Below, piece after piece: positions 40,119 to 48,410 of a stretch of DNA of 64,000 nucleotides (position 1 is its first letter; each line of letters starts with the position of its first letter). The notes beneath the pieces are model-generated. The model ran no database searches. It saw only the letters and a program-made list of their open reading frames with translations, and was not told the origin of the DNA. Source of the stretch: JAJDUF01 sp965238265. GTDB lineage: Bacteria > Chloroflexota > UBA11872 > UBA12225 > JAJDUF01. The stretch lies in assembly GCA_965238265.1 (NCBI GenBank), contig OZ250185.1, positions 2,604,001-2,668,000 on the forward strand. The letters run 5' to 3'. A program made the translations under genes and the position numbers.

Positions 40119-41297
40119 ATGAATCCCCATGAGCTGACCCTCCGGTACGGCTGCAATCCCCATCAGACACCGGCCCGCGCCGCGGCACCGGCGCGGCACC
40201 GGTTGCCGATCAGCGTGCTGGCCGGCAGTCCCGGCTACATCAATCTGCTCGACGCCTTCAATTCCTGGCAGCTCGTGCAGGAGCTGCGTGCTGCGCTGGA
40301 CCTACCGGCCGCCGCCTCGTTCAAGCACGTCAGTCCGGCCGGGGTGGCCGTGGCCGTACCCTTCAGCGCGGCGCTCGCACGCGCCTATTTCGTCGCGGAC
40401 CTGGAGCTTTCGCCGCTGGCGACGGCCTATGCCCGTGCGCGCGGCGCTGACCGCGTGTCGTCGTATGGCGATTGGATCGCTCTGAGCGACCCGGTGGATG
40501 AGCAAACCGCACGACTGATCGGGCGCGAGGTGTCCGACGGGGTCATTGCGCCGGGCTACGCGCCAGCGGCCCTCACCATCCTCCGCCGGAAGAAGGGCGG
40601 CAAGTACCACGTGGTCGAGGTGGACCCGAGCTACACGCCGGCCGACACGGAGAGCCGCCACGTGTTCGGCATCACGCTAGAGCAGCAGCGCAACACACAC
40701 CTGGCGAGCACCCAAGACCTGGCGAACATCGTAACGCAGCGGCGCGACCTCCCGGCAGCAGCGACGCGCGATCTGCTCGTGGCGCTGATTGCGCTGAAGT
40801 ACGCCCAGTCCAACTCCGTCTGCCTGGCCGTTGACGGACAAGTGATCGGCATGGGCGCCGGTCAGCAGTCGCGTATCCACTGCACGCGGCTGGCCGCGAC
40901 CAAAGCGGATACCTGGTATCTGCGCCAACACCCTGCCGTCCTGGACCTCCGCTTTCGCCGCGGCTTGAGACGCCCGGACCGCGACAATGCCATAGACCAG
41001 TATCTCCTCGATGCGCTGACTCCGGCCGAGGAGCGAGTCTGGCGCGAAGCCTTTCGCCAAGTACCTCAGCGTCTCAGCGGGAAAGAGAAGCGAGCCTGGC
41101 TCCAGAACCTCACCGGTGTGGCGCTCGGCTCGGACGGCTTCATTCCGTTCCGGGACAACATTGACCGCGCGAGCGCGAGTGGCGTGCAGTATGTAGCCCA
41201 GCCGGGCGGCTCGCTCCGCGACGAGCCAGTGATCGAGGCTTGCGACGAATACGGTATGGTGATGGCGCTTACGGGAGTGCGGCTTTTCCATCACTGA
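40119..41297 (+). CDS. Stand-alone AICAR transformylase (PurH C-terminal-type domain only)
   Basis: A 392-residue protein covering only the AICAR formyltransferase part of PurH. LRYGCNPHQTPARA is its usual start, SFKHVSPAGVAVAVPF holds the catalytic Lys-His, and MGAGQQSRIHCTRLAA and FIPFRDNIDRASASGVQYVAQPGGS are conserved. The N-terminal IMP cyclohydrolase (MGS-fold) domain is absent, and no gene for it is seen here. It uses the AICAR released by HisF/HisH as well as that from purine synthesis, so its place after the his genes makes sense. It starts 121 bases after hisIE. Confidence 0.88.
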   Translation: MNPHELTLRYGCNPHQTPARAAAPARHRLPISVLAGSPGYINLLDAFNSWQLVQELRAALDLPAAASFKHVSPAGVAVAVPFSAALARAYFVADLELSPLATAYARARGADRVSSYGDWIALSDPVDEQTARLIGREVSDGVIAPGYAPAALTILRRKKGGKYHVVEVDPSYTPADTESRHVFGITLEQQRNTHLASTQDLANIVTQRRDLPAAATRDLLVALIALKYAQSNSVCLAVDGQVIGMGAGQQSRIHCTRLAATKADTWYLRQHPAVLDLRFRRGLRRPDRDNAIDQYLLDALTPAEERVWREAFRQVPQRLSGKEKRAWLQNLTGVALGSDGFIPFRDNIDRASASGVQYVAQPGGSLRDEPVIEACDEYGMVMALTGVRLFHH

Positions 41298-41352
41298 GAC
41301 ACCGAGACACCCCATCTCTGCGTGTGGAGCGGGAGCCGGGGGGCGGCATTGT

Positions 41353-41417
41353 GTCATTCCCGCGAAAGCGGGAATCCCCCCTCCCCACCGCAGGATTCCG
41401 GCCGACGCCGGAATGAC
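41353..41417. repeat. Two family A hairpins in opposite orientation
   Basis: 41353-41377 has ATTCCCGC, GAAA, GCGGGAAT. 41391-41417 has ATTCCGGC, CGAC, GCCGGAAT. They lie 14 bases apart just upstream of tpiA and are each other's inverted copy. Confidence 0.85.
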
Positions 41418-41444
41418 GGGAGTGAGGCAGGAGGAGCATTCGCT

Positions 41445-42227
41445 ATGGTCAGCGCTGTACGCCGGCCGATCATCGCCGGCAACTGGAAAATGAACACCAC
41501 GGTGACCGAGGCGGCGGACCTCGCTACGCAGGTCCGGGCAGCGGTGGAGGGCCGCCCGGATTACCGGACCGAAGTCGTGCTGTGTCCACCATTTCTCTCG
41601 CTCGCTGCGGTGGCCGCAGCGGTGGAGGGTACTGCTATCGGGGTAGGCGCGCAGAATTGCTATCCGGCCGACGCTGGCGCCTATACCGGCGAGGTGTCGG
41701 CGGCAATGCTGGCGGCTCTGTGCCAATACGTCATCGTCGGGCACTCGGAGCGTCGCGGGTACTTTGGGGAGGATAACGCTTTTGTGCAGGCGAAGGCTGC
41801 ACATGCACTGGCCCACGGACTGACGCCTATCGTCTGCGTGGGAGAAAGCCTGGAGCACTACGAAGCCGGCACCGGTGCGGCATTCGTCACGGCTCAGATT
41901 ACCGCGAGCCTGCAAGACCTGTCCGCCGACGCGGTTGGCTCGCTCGTGATCGCCTACGAACCCATCTGGGCGATTGGCACGGGCCATGCTGCGACGGCCG
42001 AGGACGCCAATACGATGCTCCGCACCATCCGCGCCACCGTTGCCAACACCTGGGGCGCTGCGGCTGCGGAGCGGGTCCGCATTCAGTACGGAGGCAGCGT
42101 GGCGGCGGCAAACGCCGGGACGCTGCTGGCCGAGCCGGAGATTGACGGGGCATTGGTGGGCGGCGCGAGTCTCCAGGCCGACGAATTCGCAGCGATCATC
42201 GCTGCTGCCGAGGCGTCACTGCCGTAG
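41445..42227 (+). CDS. tpiA: Triosephosphate isomerase
   Basis: A 260-residue barrel enzyme. Lys in IIAGNWKMN, His in YVIVGHSERRGYFGED and Glu in VIAYEPIWAIGTGHAATAEDAN are the catalytic residues; IQYGGSVAAANAGTLL and GALVGGASL bind phosphate. It interconverts dihydroxyacetone phosphate and glyceraldehyde 3-phosphate. CAGGAGGAG precedes ATG 41445. secG follows, as in many bacteria. Confidence 0.96.
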   Translation: MVSAVRRPIIAGNWKMNTTVTEAADLATQVRAAVEGRPDYRTEVVLCPPFLSLAAVAAAVEGTAIGVGAQNCYPADAGAYTGEVSAAMLAALCQYVIVGHSERRGYFGEDNAFVQAKAAHALAHGLTPIVCVGESLEHYEAGTGAAFVTAQITASLQDLSADAVGSLVIAYEPIWAIGTGHAATAEDANTMLRTIRATVANTWGAAAAERVRIQYGGSVAAANAGTLLAEPEIDGALVGGASLQADEFAAIIAAAEASLP

Positions 42228-42236
42228 TGCTATACT
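42228..42236 (+). promoter_or_regulatory. Extended -10 element before secG
   Basis: TGCTATACT right after the tpiA stop; the third TGCTAnAnT-type element among housekeeping genes in the window. Confidence 0.4.
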
Positions 42237-42323
42237 TCTGCTGGAGCGGTAGGCGTACACGCGGCAAGCAACCAAGCGGAAGTAGCGCTTCATCGGTACT
42301 AGCGGCTCCTCGAGGAAGGTGCA

Positions 42324-42548
42324 ATGGCGAGTATCTTACACATCGCAATGATCGTACTCTCTGTGACGATGGTGGTGGTCGTACTGCTACAAGTAAAGAG
42401 TGCCTCTCTTGGTAGCGCCTTCGGCTCCAGCGATGCCTCGGTCTTCTCCACGCGGCGCGGCTTTGACAAAGTGCTCTTCAACTTCACTATTGTCCTCGGC
42501 GCGCTGTTCATCCTGCTCTCGCTGGTCGTCCTCATCGTCACGAGCTAG
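42324..42548 (+). CDS. secG: Preprotein translocase subunit SecG
   Basis: A 74-residue protein with two hydrophobic segments (ILHIAMIVLSVTMVVVVLLQV and LFNFTIVLGALFILLSLVVLIV). VLLQVKSASLGSAFGSSDASVFSTRRGFDKVL is the SecG signature. It stimulates SecYE/SecA export. CGAGGAAGGTG precedes ATG 42324. Confidence 0.93.
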   Translation: MASILHIAMIVLSVTMVVVVLLQVKSASLGSAFGSSDASVFSTRRGFDKVLFNFTIVLGALFILLSLVVLIVTS

Positions 42549-42572
42549 GCGCCGCAGCAAGGTGCAGCGGCG

Positions 42573-43400
42573 GTGACGGCGCAGTGTGGCCCGATGCATA
42601 CCGAGCCGCCGCCGCCCCTTGATGCCGGGGTGATCGAGGCCGCCTGTTCCGGCCAGTTCATCGGCCGTCGCGTCGTATACAAGCCCCAGACGGCATCAAC
42701 GAACAGTGAGGCGCATCGCCTGGCGCAACAGGGCTATACGTCCGGGACCGTCGTCACGACTGACGCCCAGGTTGGCGGGCGAGGCCGCTTCGGCCGCACC
42801 TGGCATATGCGCGGGCAGGCGAGCATCGCCTGCTCGGTGATCCTCCGCCCAACCCTGGCGCCACCCGAGCTCGCCAGACTCGGCATGGCAGCCGCCATTG
42901 CGGCGGTAGAGGCCTGCCGTGCCGGCGACGTGCCGGCGCAAGTCAAGTGGCCGAACGACATCGTGGTCGGCGAGCGGAAACTGGGCGGTGTGCTCTGCGA
43001 GGCATCCTTACAGGGAACGGCGGTGCAGTACGCCATCGTCGGCATCGGCCTGAACGTGAACGACGACTTTCGAGACCGGCCGGAGCTGCGGGCAACGGCG
43101 ACAAGCATGCAGTTGGCTACCGGCCGGCGAGCCGACCGCAGCACCCTGCTCATCGGGCTACTGCACGAGCTTGACGGCTGGATAGCAGAAACCCGCGCGC
43201 AGCCGGCCGTACTGAGCGCCTGGGCCGCCCGTTGTGCCACAGTAGGGCGCACCGTCACGGTCCACGACGCTCGTTCGGGCCACCGGATCGCCGCCGGACT
43301 CGCCATCCGGCTAGAGCCGGACGGCGCGCTGATCGTGCGCCAGCCGTCGGGCGATACCCGCCGCTTCGACTACGCCGCCGTCTCCGTCCGGCACACATGA
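42573..43400 (+). CDS. birA: Biotin-[acetyl-CoA-carboxylase] ligase without DNA-binding domain
   Basis: A 275-residue ligase. TASTNSEAHRLA and TVVTTDAQVGGRGRFGRTWHM hold the biotinyl-AMP loop (GRGRxGRxW). VKWPNDIVVGERKLGGVLCEA and AIVGIGLNVN are conserved. There is no N-terminal helix-turn-helix, so it is an enzyme only and not a repressor. GTG 42573 is preceded by AAGGTG; ATG 42594 is an alternative. Confidence 0.92.
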   Translation: MTAQCGPMHTEPPPPLDAGVIEAACSGQFIGRRVVYKPQTASTNSEAHRLAQQGYTSGTVVTTDAQVGGRGRFGRTWHMRGQASIACSVILRPTLAPPELARLGMAAAIAAVEACRAGDVPAQVKWPNDIVVGERKLGGVLCEASLQGTAVQYAIVGIGLNVNDDFRDRPELRATATSMQLATGRRADRSTLLIGLLHELDGWIAETRAQPAVLSAWAARCATVGRTVTVHDARSGHRIAAGLAIRLEPDGALIVRQPSGDTRRFDYAAVSVRHT

Positions 43401-43475
43401 CCCGCGCCGACACCAGGCCGGCCAATCTGCTCTCGCTACCGCCCACGCGCCGCGGCAGGTAGACTCCTACTCAAC

Positions 43476-44111
43476 ATGAAGGATGCGCTCGACCCCAGCG
43501 AGACCGCGGATTTGCGGGTGGCGTTGGCGGCCCGGCTCAGTCGCTCGCGGTTCGCGCACGTCGAGCGGGTGGTAGCTATCGCGGGCCGCCTGGCGGAGCT
43601 GTGGGATCTCGACCGTGAGCCGGTGCTGCGAGCCGCCTGGCTCCATGACTGCGCGCGTGAGCTGAGTCGCGCAGAGCAACGCAACCTGATACTGCCATCC
43701 CGTTGGGAGGAGGCGGCCACCCTCGGCTGGCACGGCCCCGCCGGCGCTGTGTTATCCTGGCAACGCTTCGGAGAAACGGACCGCAGCGTACTGGATGCGA
43801 TCAAGTACCACTCGGTGCCGCAGCCGGACGCAAGCGCGCTCACGAAGCTCATCTTTGTGGCTGATAAGCTCGACGCTGGACCAACGCAGCTCAAGCCAAC
43901 GCTGGAGGGTCTCCCCGCCCGGTGCTCCGATCCGGACCAAGCACTCCTCTTCGCCATCGAAACCCGCCTCCGAGAGCACATCGAGCGGCTGAGTGCCAGG
44001 GCTGCACAATCCAATGAGGGTCAAGGTGGTGCAGCCCTAGCGTCTCACCGGCGGCCGTTGCTGCAGCAGGACGTTGCGGCCCATGCCGTCCTCCTGAAGC
44101 GTCTTGGCTAG
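43476..44111 (+). CDS. HD-domain hydrolase, YqeK-like (Ap4A hydrolase candidate)
   Basis: A 211-residue HD protein. SRSRFAHVERVVAIAGRLAELW, then AAWLHDCARELS with the H-D pair and LDAIKYHSVPQPDASALTKLIFVADKLD match the YqeK group, which cleaves Ap4A symmetrically. The last 45 residues are not conserved. YqeK usually lies beside nadD/rsfS; neither is seen here, so the context differs from the norm. Confidence 0.8.
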   Translation: MKDALDPSETADLRVALAARLSRSRFAHVERVVAIAGRLAELWDLDREPVLRAAWLHDCARELSRAEQRNLILPSRWEEAATLGWHGPAGAVLSWQRFGETDRSVLDAIKYHSVPQPDASALTKLIFVADKLDAGPTQLKPTLEGLPARCSDPDQALLFAIETRLREHIERLSARAAQSNEGQGGAALASHRRPLLQQDVAAHAVLLKRLG

Positions 44112-44256
44112 AGCTTCACGTGACAGTCTGTGAGCGACGGGGCGCCATGCTGACACGGCTCGCCAGCACCGCTCTCGCCCCGGCGGCTTGTGCAGACGAG
44201 CCGGTCGGTTGCAGCGGAGGCTCCACCCACGGGTGATCTGTGCAGCGGGTCGGCTG

Positions 44257-44724
44257 ATGTCAGGCGTACTCATGCCATCCCTCTCCTTCCATCGGCGGTT
44301 AGACAGCTCACGGCCTACGTGGGCGCAACTGCTGGCGCCGGTGATGCTCCTGTTCCTCGCGCTGCTTGCCGGCTGCGCGGACACTGAGCCGGAGATATTG
44401 ACGGTGACGATACGTGCCCTCGACCTCCGGTACGAGCCGGAGCATGTCACCATTCCTCGCGACCAGCCGGTACGGATCGTCTTGCAGAACGATGGCATAC
44501 TGGCGCATGACATCAGTGTTGAGCACCTAGAAGTCCAAATCCGGCAGCGTCCGGGGGAGTGGGTAACAGGCCAGGTCTACATGCATGCGGAGCGAGGACA
44601 GCGCCTCTTTCTCGTCGTTCAAGCCTCGACCCCGGGCACCTACGATTTCGTATGCACTCTCCCCGGTCACGCGGAGGCCGGCATGCGGGGAACACTCACT
44701 GTGGAGGGCGCGGCCATCGGGTAG
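44257..44724 (+). CDS. Cupredoxin-domain lipoprotein
   Basis: A 155-residue protein. A hydrophobic leader ends in the lipobox LLAGC (VMLLFLALLAGC), so the protein is anchored to the membrane outside. The beta-rich body carries a type I copper site: His in GILAHDISVEH, then Cys, His and Met in YDFVCTLPGHAEAGM. Such proteins move electrons or bind copper at the cell surface. The start is uncertain (ATG 44257 or 44272). The gene begins 145 bases after yqeK. Confidence 0.85.
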   Translation: MSGVLMPSLSFHRRLDSSRPTWAQLLAPVMLLFLALLAGCADTEPEILTVTIRALDLRYEPEHVTIPRDQPVRIVLQNDGILAHDISVEHLEVQIRQRPGEWVTGQVYMHAERGQRLFLVVQASTPGTYDFVCTLPGHAEAGMRGTLTVEGAAIG

Positions 44725-44834
44725 AATACCTACGTGCGGCTGGCCCAAGCCGTTCTGCGGCGCTTCGTTGCCAGGCCAAGACTTGTGCCTGCTGCCGGCC
44801 ATACCCAGCATATGAGCACAGACATGCCAGGATC

Positions 44835-45038
44835 ATGACACGCTATCGGTTAGGTGTGGCACTGATTGTCTGGGGCGGGCTGGCCTGGGTGCCATACTTC
44901 GGATTCCTCCTGATCGGTCAGGACCCGCTGTTGCCCTTTCCCGTCCATCTCGCCTGGCACTTATCCGGTGTGATCCCGGGCACCATGCTTACCGGCTCTT
45001 CGCTGATCCTGGACCTCTATCGCCGTCTGCGCCGGTAG
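44835..45038 (+). CDS. Small membrane protein of unknown function
   Basis: A 67-residue protein, MTRYRLGVALIVWGGLAWVP then YFGFLLIGQDPLLPFPVHLAWHLSGVIPG. It has one or two hydrophobic segments and a basic end (LYRRLRR). It sits 110 bases after the cupredoxin gene. Similar short proteins follow envelope genes in related genomes by style only; I know no function. Confidence 0.65.
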   Translation: MTRYRLGVALIVWGGLAWVPYFGFLLIGQDPLLPFPVHLAWHLSGVIPGTMLTGSSLILDLYRRLRR

Positions 45039-45136
45039 GCTTAACCCCGGCAGGACAGCGCCGCGAGACCCGTCCTAGCCGGCACACACAGCCGTCCCGC
45101 ATAGCGCGAGGCGCAACTGCGGATGAATGTCGGAGT

Positions 45137-45802
45137 ATGGCCCAACTAGCCGCACACGGCGACGCACTCGACGCGCTACACGGCGAGATCGCGTCTTGCC
45201 GGCGCTGCGTGGAAGCCGGCTACCCGATTCAGGGTCGGCCGATCCTCAGTAGCAATGCTCCGCGTGGCGACCGGCCGGGCCGGGTCATGCTCATCGGCCA
45301 AGCGCCGGGACGCCGGGAAGCCGCCGGCGGCCAGCCGTTCATGGGGCCAGCCGGGCGGCGGCTGTTTGCGTGGCTGGAGCGCATTGGGATAGACGAGCGC
45401 TCTTTCCGGCAGCAGGTCTACATGACCGCCGTGACCAAGTGCTACCCTGGCCCCAGCGCCGGGAGCCATGGAGATCGTCTCCCGTCGGCCGCCGAGCGGG
45501 CGTTGTGTCGGCCCTTTCTCGAGCGGCAGGTGCGGCTCATCAACCCGAGCTTGGTCATTCTCGTCGGCCAGTTAGCCATCGAGACCTTCCTGGGCAAGGT
45601 GCGGCTGGCAGAAGCGGTTGGCCGGAGCTTTGAGCGAGACGGGAGACGGTGGTTGCCGCTGCCGCACCCATCGGGCGCAAGTACCTGGCTGAACCGGCCC
45701 CGCCACCAAGCGCTGCTCACACGTGCGCTCGCGTTGCTGCAGGACAGCGGCCTCGTCGAGGGCACAACGGCTGCTCCCGGAGCCACGGAGAGAGGGGACT
45801 GA
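45137..45802 (+). CDS. Uracil-DNA glycosylase family protein (4Fe-4S type)
   Basis: A 221-residue protein. Motif A is VMLIGQAPGRREAAGGQPFMGPAG; the second motif is LPLPHPSGASTWL with the catalytic His. Four Cys that could hold a 4Fe-4S cluster are at residues 21 and 24 (CRRC), in TKCYPG and in RALCRP. These features place it in the family 4/5 group that removes uracil from DNA. The motif GQAPG, with Gln rather than Glu, leaves the exact subfamily open. Its stop is one base before the ATG of the next gene. Confidence 0.85.
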   Translation: MAQLAAHGDALDALHGEIASCRRCVEAGYPIQGRPILSSNAPRGDRPGRVMLIGQAPGRREAAGGQPFMGPAGRRLFAWLERIGIDERSFRQQVYMTAVTKCYPGPSAGSHGDRLPSAAERALCRPFLERQVRLINPSLVILVGQLAIETFLGKVRLAEAVGRSFERDGRRWLPLPHPSGASTWLNRPRHQALLTRALALLQDSGLVEGTTAAPGATERGD

Positions 45803-45803
45803 C

Positions 45804-46751
45804 ATGAAGCTGCTGTTATACGGCGATATACCGGCATCATGGCCGGAGAAGCTGAAGCAGGTCGCACCGGAGACGGACATCGCGGTGACGAGCGACGCCG
45901 ATGTTGCCGTGCGCGAGATCGCCGCTGCCGATGCGTTCTATGGTCACATCACCCCGGAGATGCTGCAAGCAGCGCGCCAGCTGCGCTGGATTCAGACTCC
46001 GCTGGCCGGCCTGGAGAGCTACTTCTTTCCAGCGTTGATCGCCCATCCGGTCGTCGTGACCAACATGCGGGGCATCTTCTACGACACGATTCCGGACCAC
46101 GTGCTCTGCTTCATCCTCTGTTTTGCGCGGGACATGCCCCGCTATTGGGTAGCGCAGCAGCAACGCACCTGGCGCCACCGCGAGGGCACCAGCGTGTTCC
46201 AGCTCGCCGCCCGCACCCTCGGCATCGTGGGGCTGGGCGGCATTGGCTACGGCGTGGCCAAACGCGCCGCCGGATTCGGGCTGCGTATTATCGCCGTAGA
46301 CGCGCGGCGCGAGGAGTGCCCGCCGGAGGTCGCGGCCCTCTGGAAACCCGACCGGCTGGCGGACCTTCTGGGGCAGGCCGACATCGTGGCCGTCTGCGTG
46401 CCGGAAACCCCGGCGACACGCGGTCTTTTCGACGCCGAGCGCTTTGCCCAAATGCGGGCCGGCGCCTACTTCATCAACATCGGGCGCGGCAAGGTGGTGC
46501 AGCTCGATGCACTCGTGGCGGCGCTGCGCTCCGGGCACCTCGCCGGCGCCGCCCTCGACGTATACGAGCAGGAGCCGCTGCCCGCAGACCACCCACTCTG
46601 GGGCTTCGACAACGTGCTGCTGACACCGCATGTCGCGGGCGTTGACGACAATGACGAGGATCGCCGCATTGGCGTGCTCGCCGACAACCTGCGGCGCTTC
46701 GTCGCCGGGACACCGCTACGCAACGTCGTGGACAAAGCGGCCGGTTTCTAG
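45804..46751 (+). CDS. D-isomer-specific 2-hydroxyacid dehydrogenase (second copy)
   Basis: A 315-residue NAD-dependent enzyme. TLGIVGLGGIGYGVAKRAAGFG binds the cofactor; Arg in FINIGRGKVV, Glu in VYEQEPLPADHPLW and His in VLLTPHVAGVDD form the active site. It resembles the 18625-19581 gene in layout, but sequence is well diverged. ATG 45804 is almost directly after the UDG stop, so the two are co-translated. Confidence 0.9.
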   Translation: MKLLLYGDIPASWPEKLKQVAPETDIAVTSDADVAVREIAAADAFYGHITPEMLQAARQLRWIQTPLAGLESYFFPALIAHPVVVTNMRGIFYDTIPDHVLCFILCFARDMPRYWVAQQQRTWRHREGTSVFQLAARTLGIVGLGGIGYGVAKRAAGFGLRIIAVDARREECPPEVAALWKPDRLADLLGQADIVAVCVPETPATRGLFDAERFAQMRAGAYFINIGRGKVVQLDALVAALRSGHLAGAALDVYEQEPLPADHPLWGFDNVLLTPHVAGVDDNDEDRRIGVLADNLRRFVAGTPLRNVVDKAAGF

Positions 46752-46758
46752 GCTCTGC

Positions 46759-46800
46759 TGACACTTCCCGGTCATTCCCGCTTTCGCGGGAATCCAGGCC
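46759..46800. repeat. Family A hairpin with upstream TGACA context
   Basis: 46771-46797 has ATTCCCGC, TTTC, GCGGGAAT. The upstream TGACACTTCCCG recalls the palindrome at 33585-33600. Confidence 0.85.
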
Positions 46801-46814
46801 CCCGCCCGGAGCCT

Positions 46815-47150
46815 CTAGCCGGCATGCGCCCTGGATTCTGCGTCGCTGCACTCCTCAGCAGGACCTAGCCAGACATGCCCCGGTAGCCGATCCTCGTTCC
46901 GCTGTTCATACCGTTCGTTATCTTCTACGCGCGCTTTATCCAGTAGGCCCTGCAACGTACCAGGAGGCCACCGCTTCGCAGCGTTGATCCGATCAACCGT
47001 CTCTGCCCATGCCCGGAGCCTCGCCAGCTCTGCCTCTGTGTATGGCTGGGCAGCTTTCGCCTTGACGTCAGCTACCCAAGCAAGCTCGGTCTTTATAGCC
47101 ACGGCGTTCTCCTTGCCCAGCCCGTCAGTCTTATCGTAGACCTCAACCAA
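46815..47150 (-). CDS. Hypothetical protein, start uncertain
   Basis: A frame of about 111 residues, highly charged and helical (ELAWVADVKAKAAQPYTEAE, then LARLRAWAETVDRINAAKRW, then DKARVEDNERYEQRNEDRLP). The only start near the front is TTG 47150 without a good ribosome binding site. The frame stays open upstream (IQNLLRLHSACDRIPETSCR) into the NUDIX gene on the other strand, which suggests a decayed or truncated gene. Function is unknown. Confidence 0.4.
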   Translation of the reverse strand: MVEVYDKTDGLGKENAVAIKTELAWVADVKAKAAQPYTEAELARLRAWAETVDRINAAKRWPPGTLQGLLDKARVEDNERYEQRNEDRLPGHVWLGPAEECSDAESRAHAG

Positions 47151-47208
47151 CCGACAGCTAGTCTCCGGTATTCTATCGCAAGCGCTGTGGAGGCGTAGGA
47201 GGTTCTGG

Positions 47209-47742
47209 ATGCCGCAGTACCCCGACCCTGGCCGGCCCCTGTATTGCGCGCGCTGCGCCGCCCCTTTGGGCGAGCAGGAGCGTGGTGGCGTCGTCCGACC
47301 AGTCTGTGCGGTCTGCGGCTGGGTGTATTACGCCAAGAACGCCGTCGGCGCCGCGGTGCTGCTCACGGCCGGGAACAGCGTCCTGCTCGTGCAGCGGAAA
47401 GACGAGCCATATCAAGGCTATTGGATGCTCCCGGCCGGCTTCGTCGAGTACGGCGAACGACCTGAAGTGACCGCCGTCCGCGAAGCGCTGGAAGAGCTTG
47501 GCCTCACCGTGACACTCACCGGCCTAGTCGGCGCCTACTTTGGCGACGACGATCCGCGTAATGTCGGCATCCTCTTGGTCTATCGGGCAACGATTGCCGG
47601 CGGGGAGCTGCAACCCGGCGACGATGCCGTGGCGGCGGCCTTCTTCCGGCGCGGTGCGCTACCGAAACACATCGCCTTTCAGGGGCACCGCGCGGCGCTG
47701 CGTGACTGGGAGGCGGGGACGCTCCTGCCGGCCAAGTCGTGA
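47209..47742 (+). CDS. NUDIX hydrolase with N-terminal zinc ribbon
   Basis: A 177-residue protein. The zinc ribbon is CARCAAPLGE ... CAVCGWVYY. The Nudix box is GFVEYGERPEVTAVREALEE then LGL, matching GX5EX7REUXEEXGU. NUDIX-plus-ribbon proteins hydrolyse NADH or ADP-sugars; the exact substrate is not set. GTAGGAGG lies before ATG 47209. Confidence 0.9.
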   Translation: MPQYPDPGRPLYCARCAAPLGEQERGGVVRPVCAVCGWVYYAKNAVGAAVLLTAGNSVLLVQRKDEPYQGYWMLPAGFVEYGERPEVTAVREALEELGLTVTLTGLVGAYFGDDDPRNVGILLVYRATIAGGELQPGDDAVAAAFFRRGALPKHIAFQGHRAALRDWEAGTLLPAKS

Positions 47743-47764
47743 GCCAGCGTGAGGCGCGTACCCC

Positions 47765-48391
47765 CTATCTGTTCCGCTGCATGGCCCGCGCACGCTCTAG
47801 GTCCGCCGGTGTGTTGATATTGAAGAAAGAACGCAGCTCGGGGTCGAAGCCGCGCACGGTAGCCTCGTCGAGATAGCACACGCGCACGGCGTCAAAGAAC
47901 CCGGCGATCTTGAGCCGGCGTGCTTCAATCCGCTCGCGCATGGCCGGGAGACACGCCGGTCCATAGAGGGCGTGGAGCGGCTCCGGTCGTCCCGCGATGA
48001 CCGGCACCAGCGCGTCCCACTCTCGCGGTAGGGAGAGCATATGGCGGACGAGTGCCAGGTTCAGGAAGGGCATGTCCGCGGCGATGGCGAAGGCCCAGCT
48101 GCCCGCAGCAGTCAGCCCGGAGTAGATGCCGCCTAAGCTCCCGGAGTCCGGGTAGACATCCGGCACGGTGCGGTAGGGCAAGGGCTGGTGCTCGGCGCGG
48201 TAGCCAACGAGCACGACCTCGGCACATACCGCCGCCAACCGGCCGGCGGTGACGGCGAGGAGCGTGGGGGTGCCTGGCGCCGCCGGCTGCCCCGCAGCGG
48301 GTGGCGGCCACGGCAGCGTCGTCTTGTCCCGCCCCAGGCGGCGGCTCTTCCCCCCGGCGAGGATCAGTCCCGTCACCGGCTCCGCTGGCAT
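47765..48391 (-). CDS. mobA: Molybdenum cofactor guanylyltransferase
   Basis: A 208-residue protein. GLILAGGKSRRLGRDKTTLPW is the nucleotide-binding signature, then VPDVYPDSGSLGGIYSGLTA and FAIAADMPFLNLALVRHML. The C-terminal FFNINTPADLERAR is conserved. It attaches GMP to molybdopterin, making the cofactor of formate dehydrogenases and related enzymes. ATG 48391 removes a non-conserved extension. It lies 4 kb from selB. Confidence 0.88.
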   Translation of the reverse strand: MPAEPVTGLILAGGKSRRLGRDKTTLPWPPPAAGQPAAPGTPTLLAVTAGRLAAVCAEVVLVGYRAEHQPLPYRTVPDVYPDSGSLGGIYSGLTAAGSWAFAIAADMPFLNLALVRHMLSLPREWDALVPVIAGRPEPLHALYGPACLPAMRERIEARRLKIAGFFDAVRVCYLDEATVRGFDPELRSFFNINTPADLERARAMQRNR

Positions 48392-48410
48392 TGCTGACCT
48401 CCCCAGTGGG

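Noticed and set aside
41322..41444. N-terminal extension of TpiA including the peptide CHSRESGNP
   Set aside because: It is translation of the repeat pair upstream; the family start and ribosome binding site fit ATG 41445.
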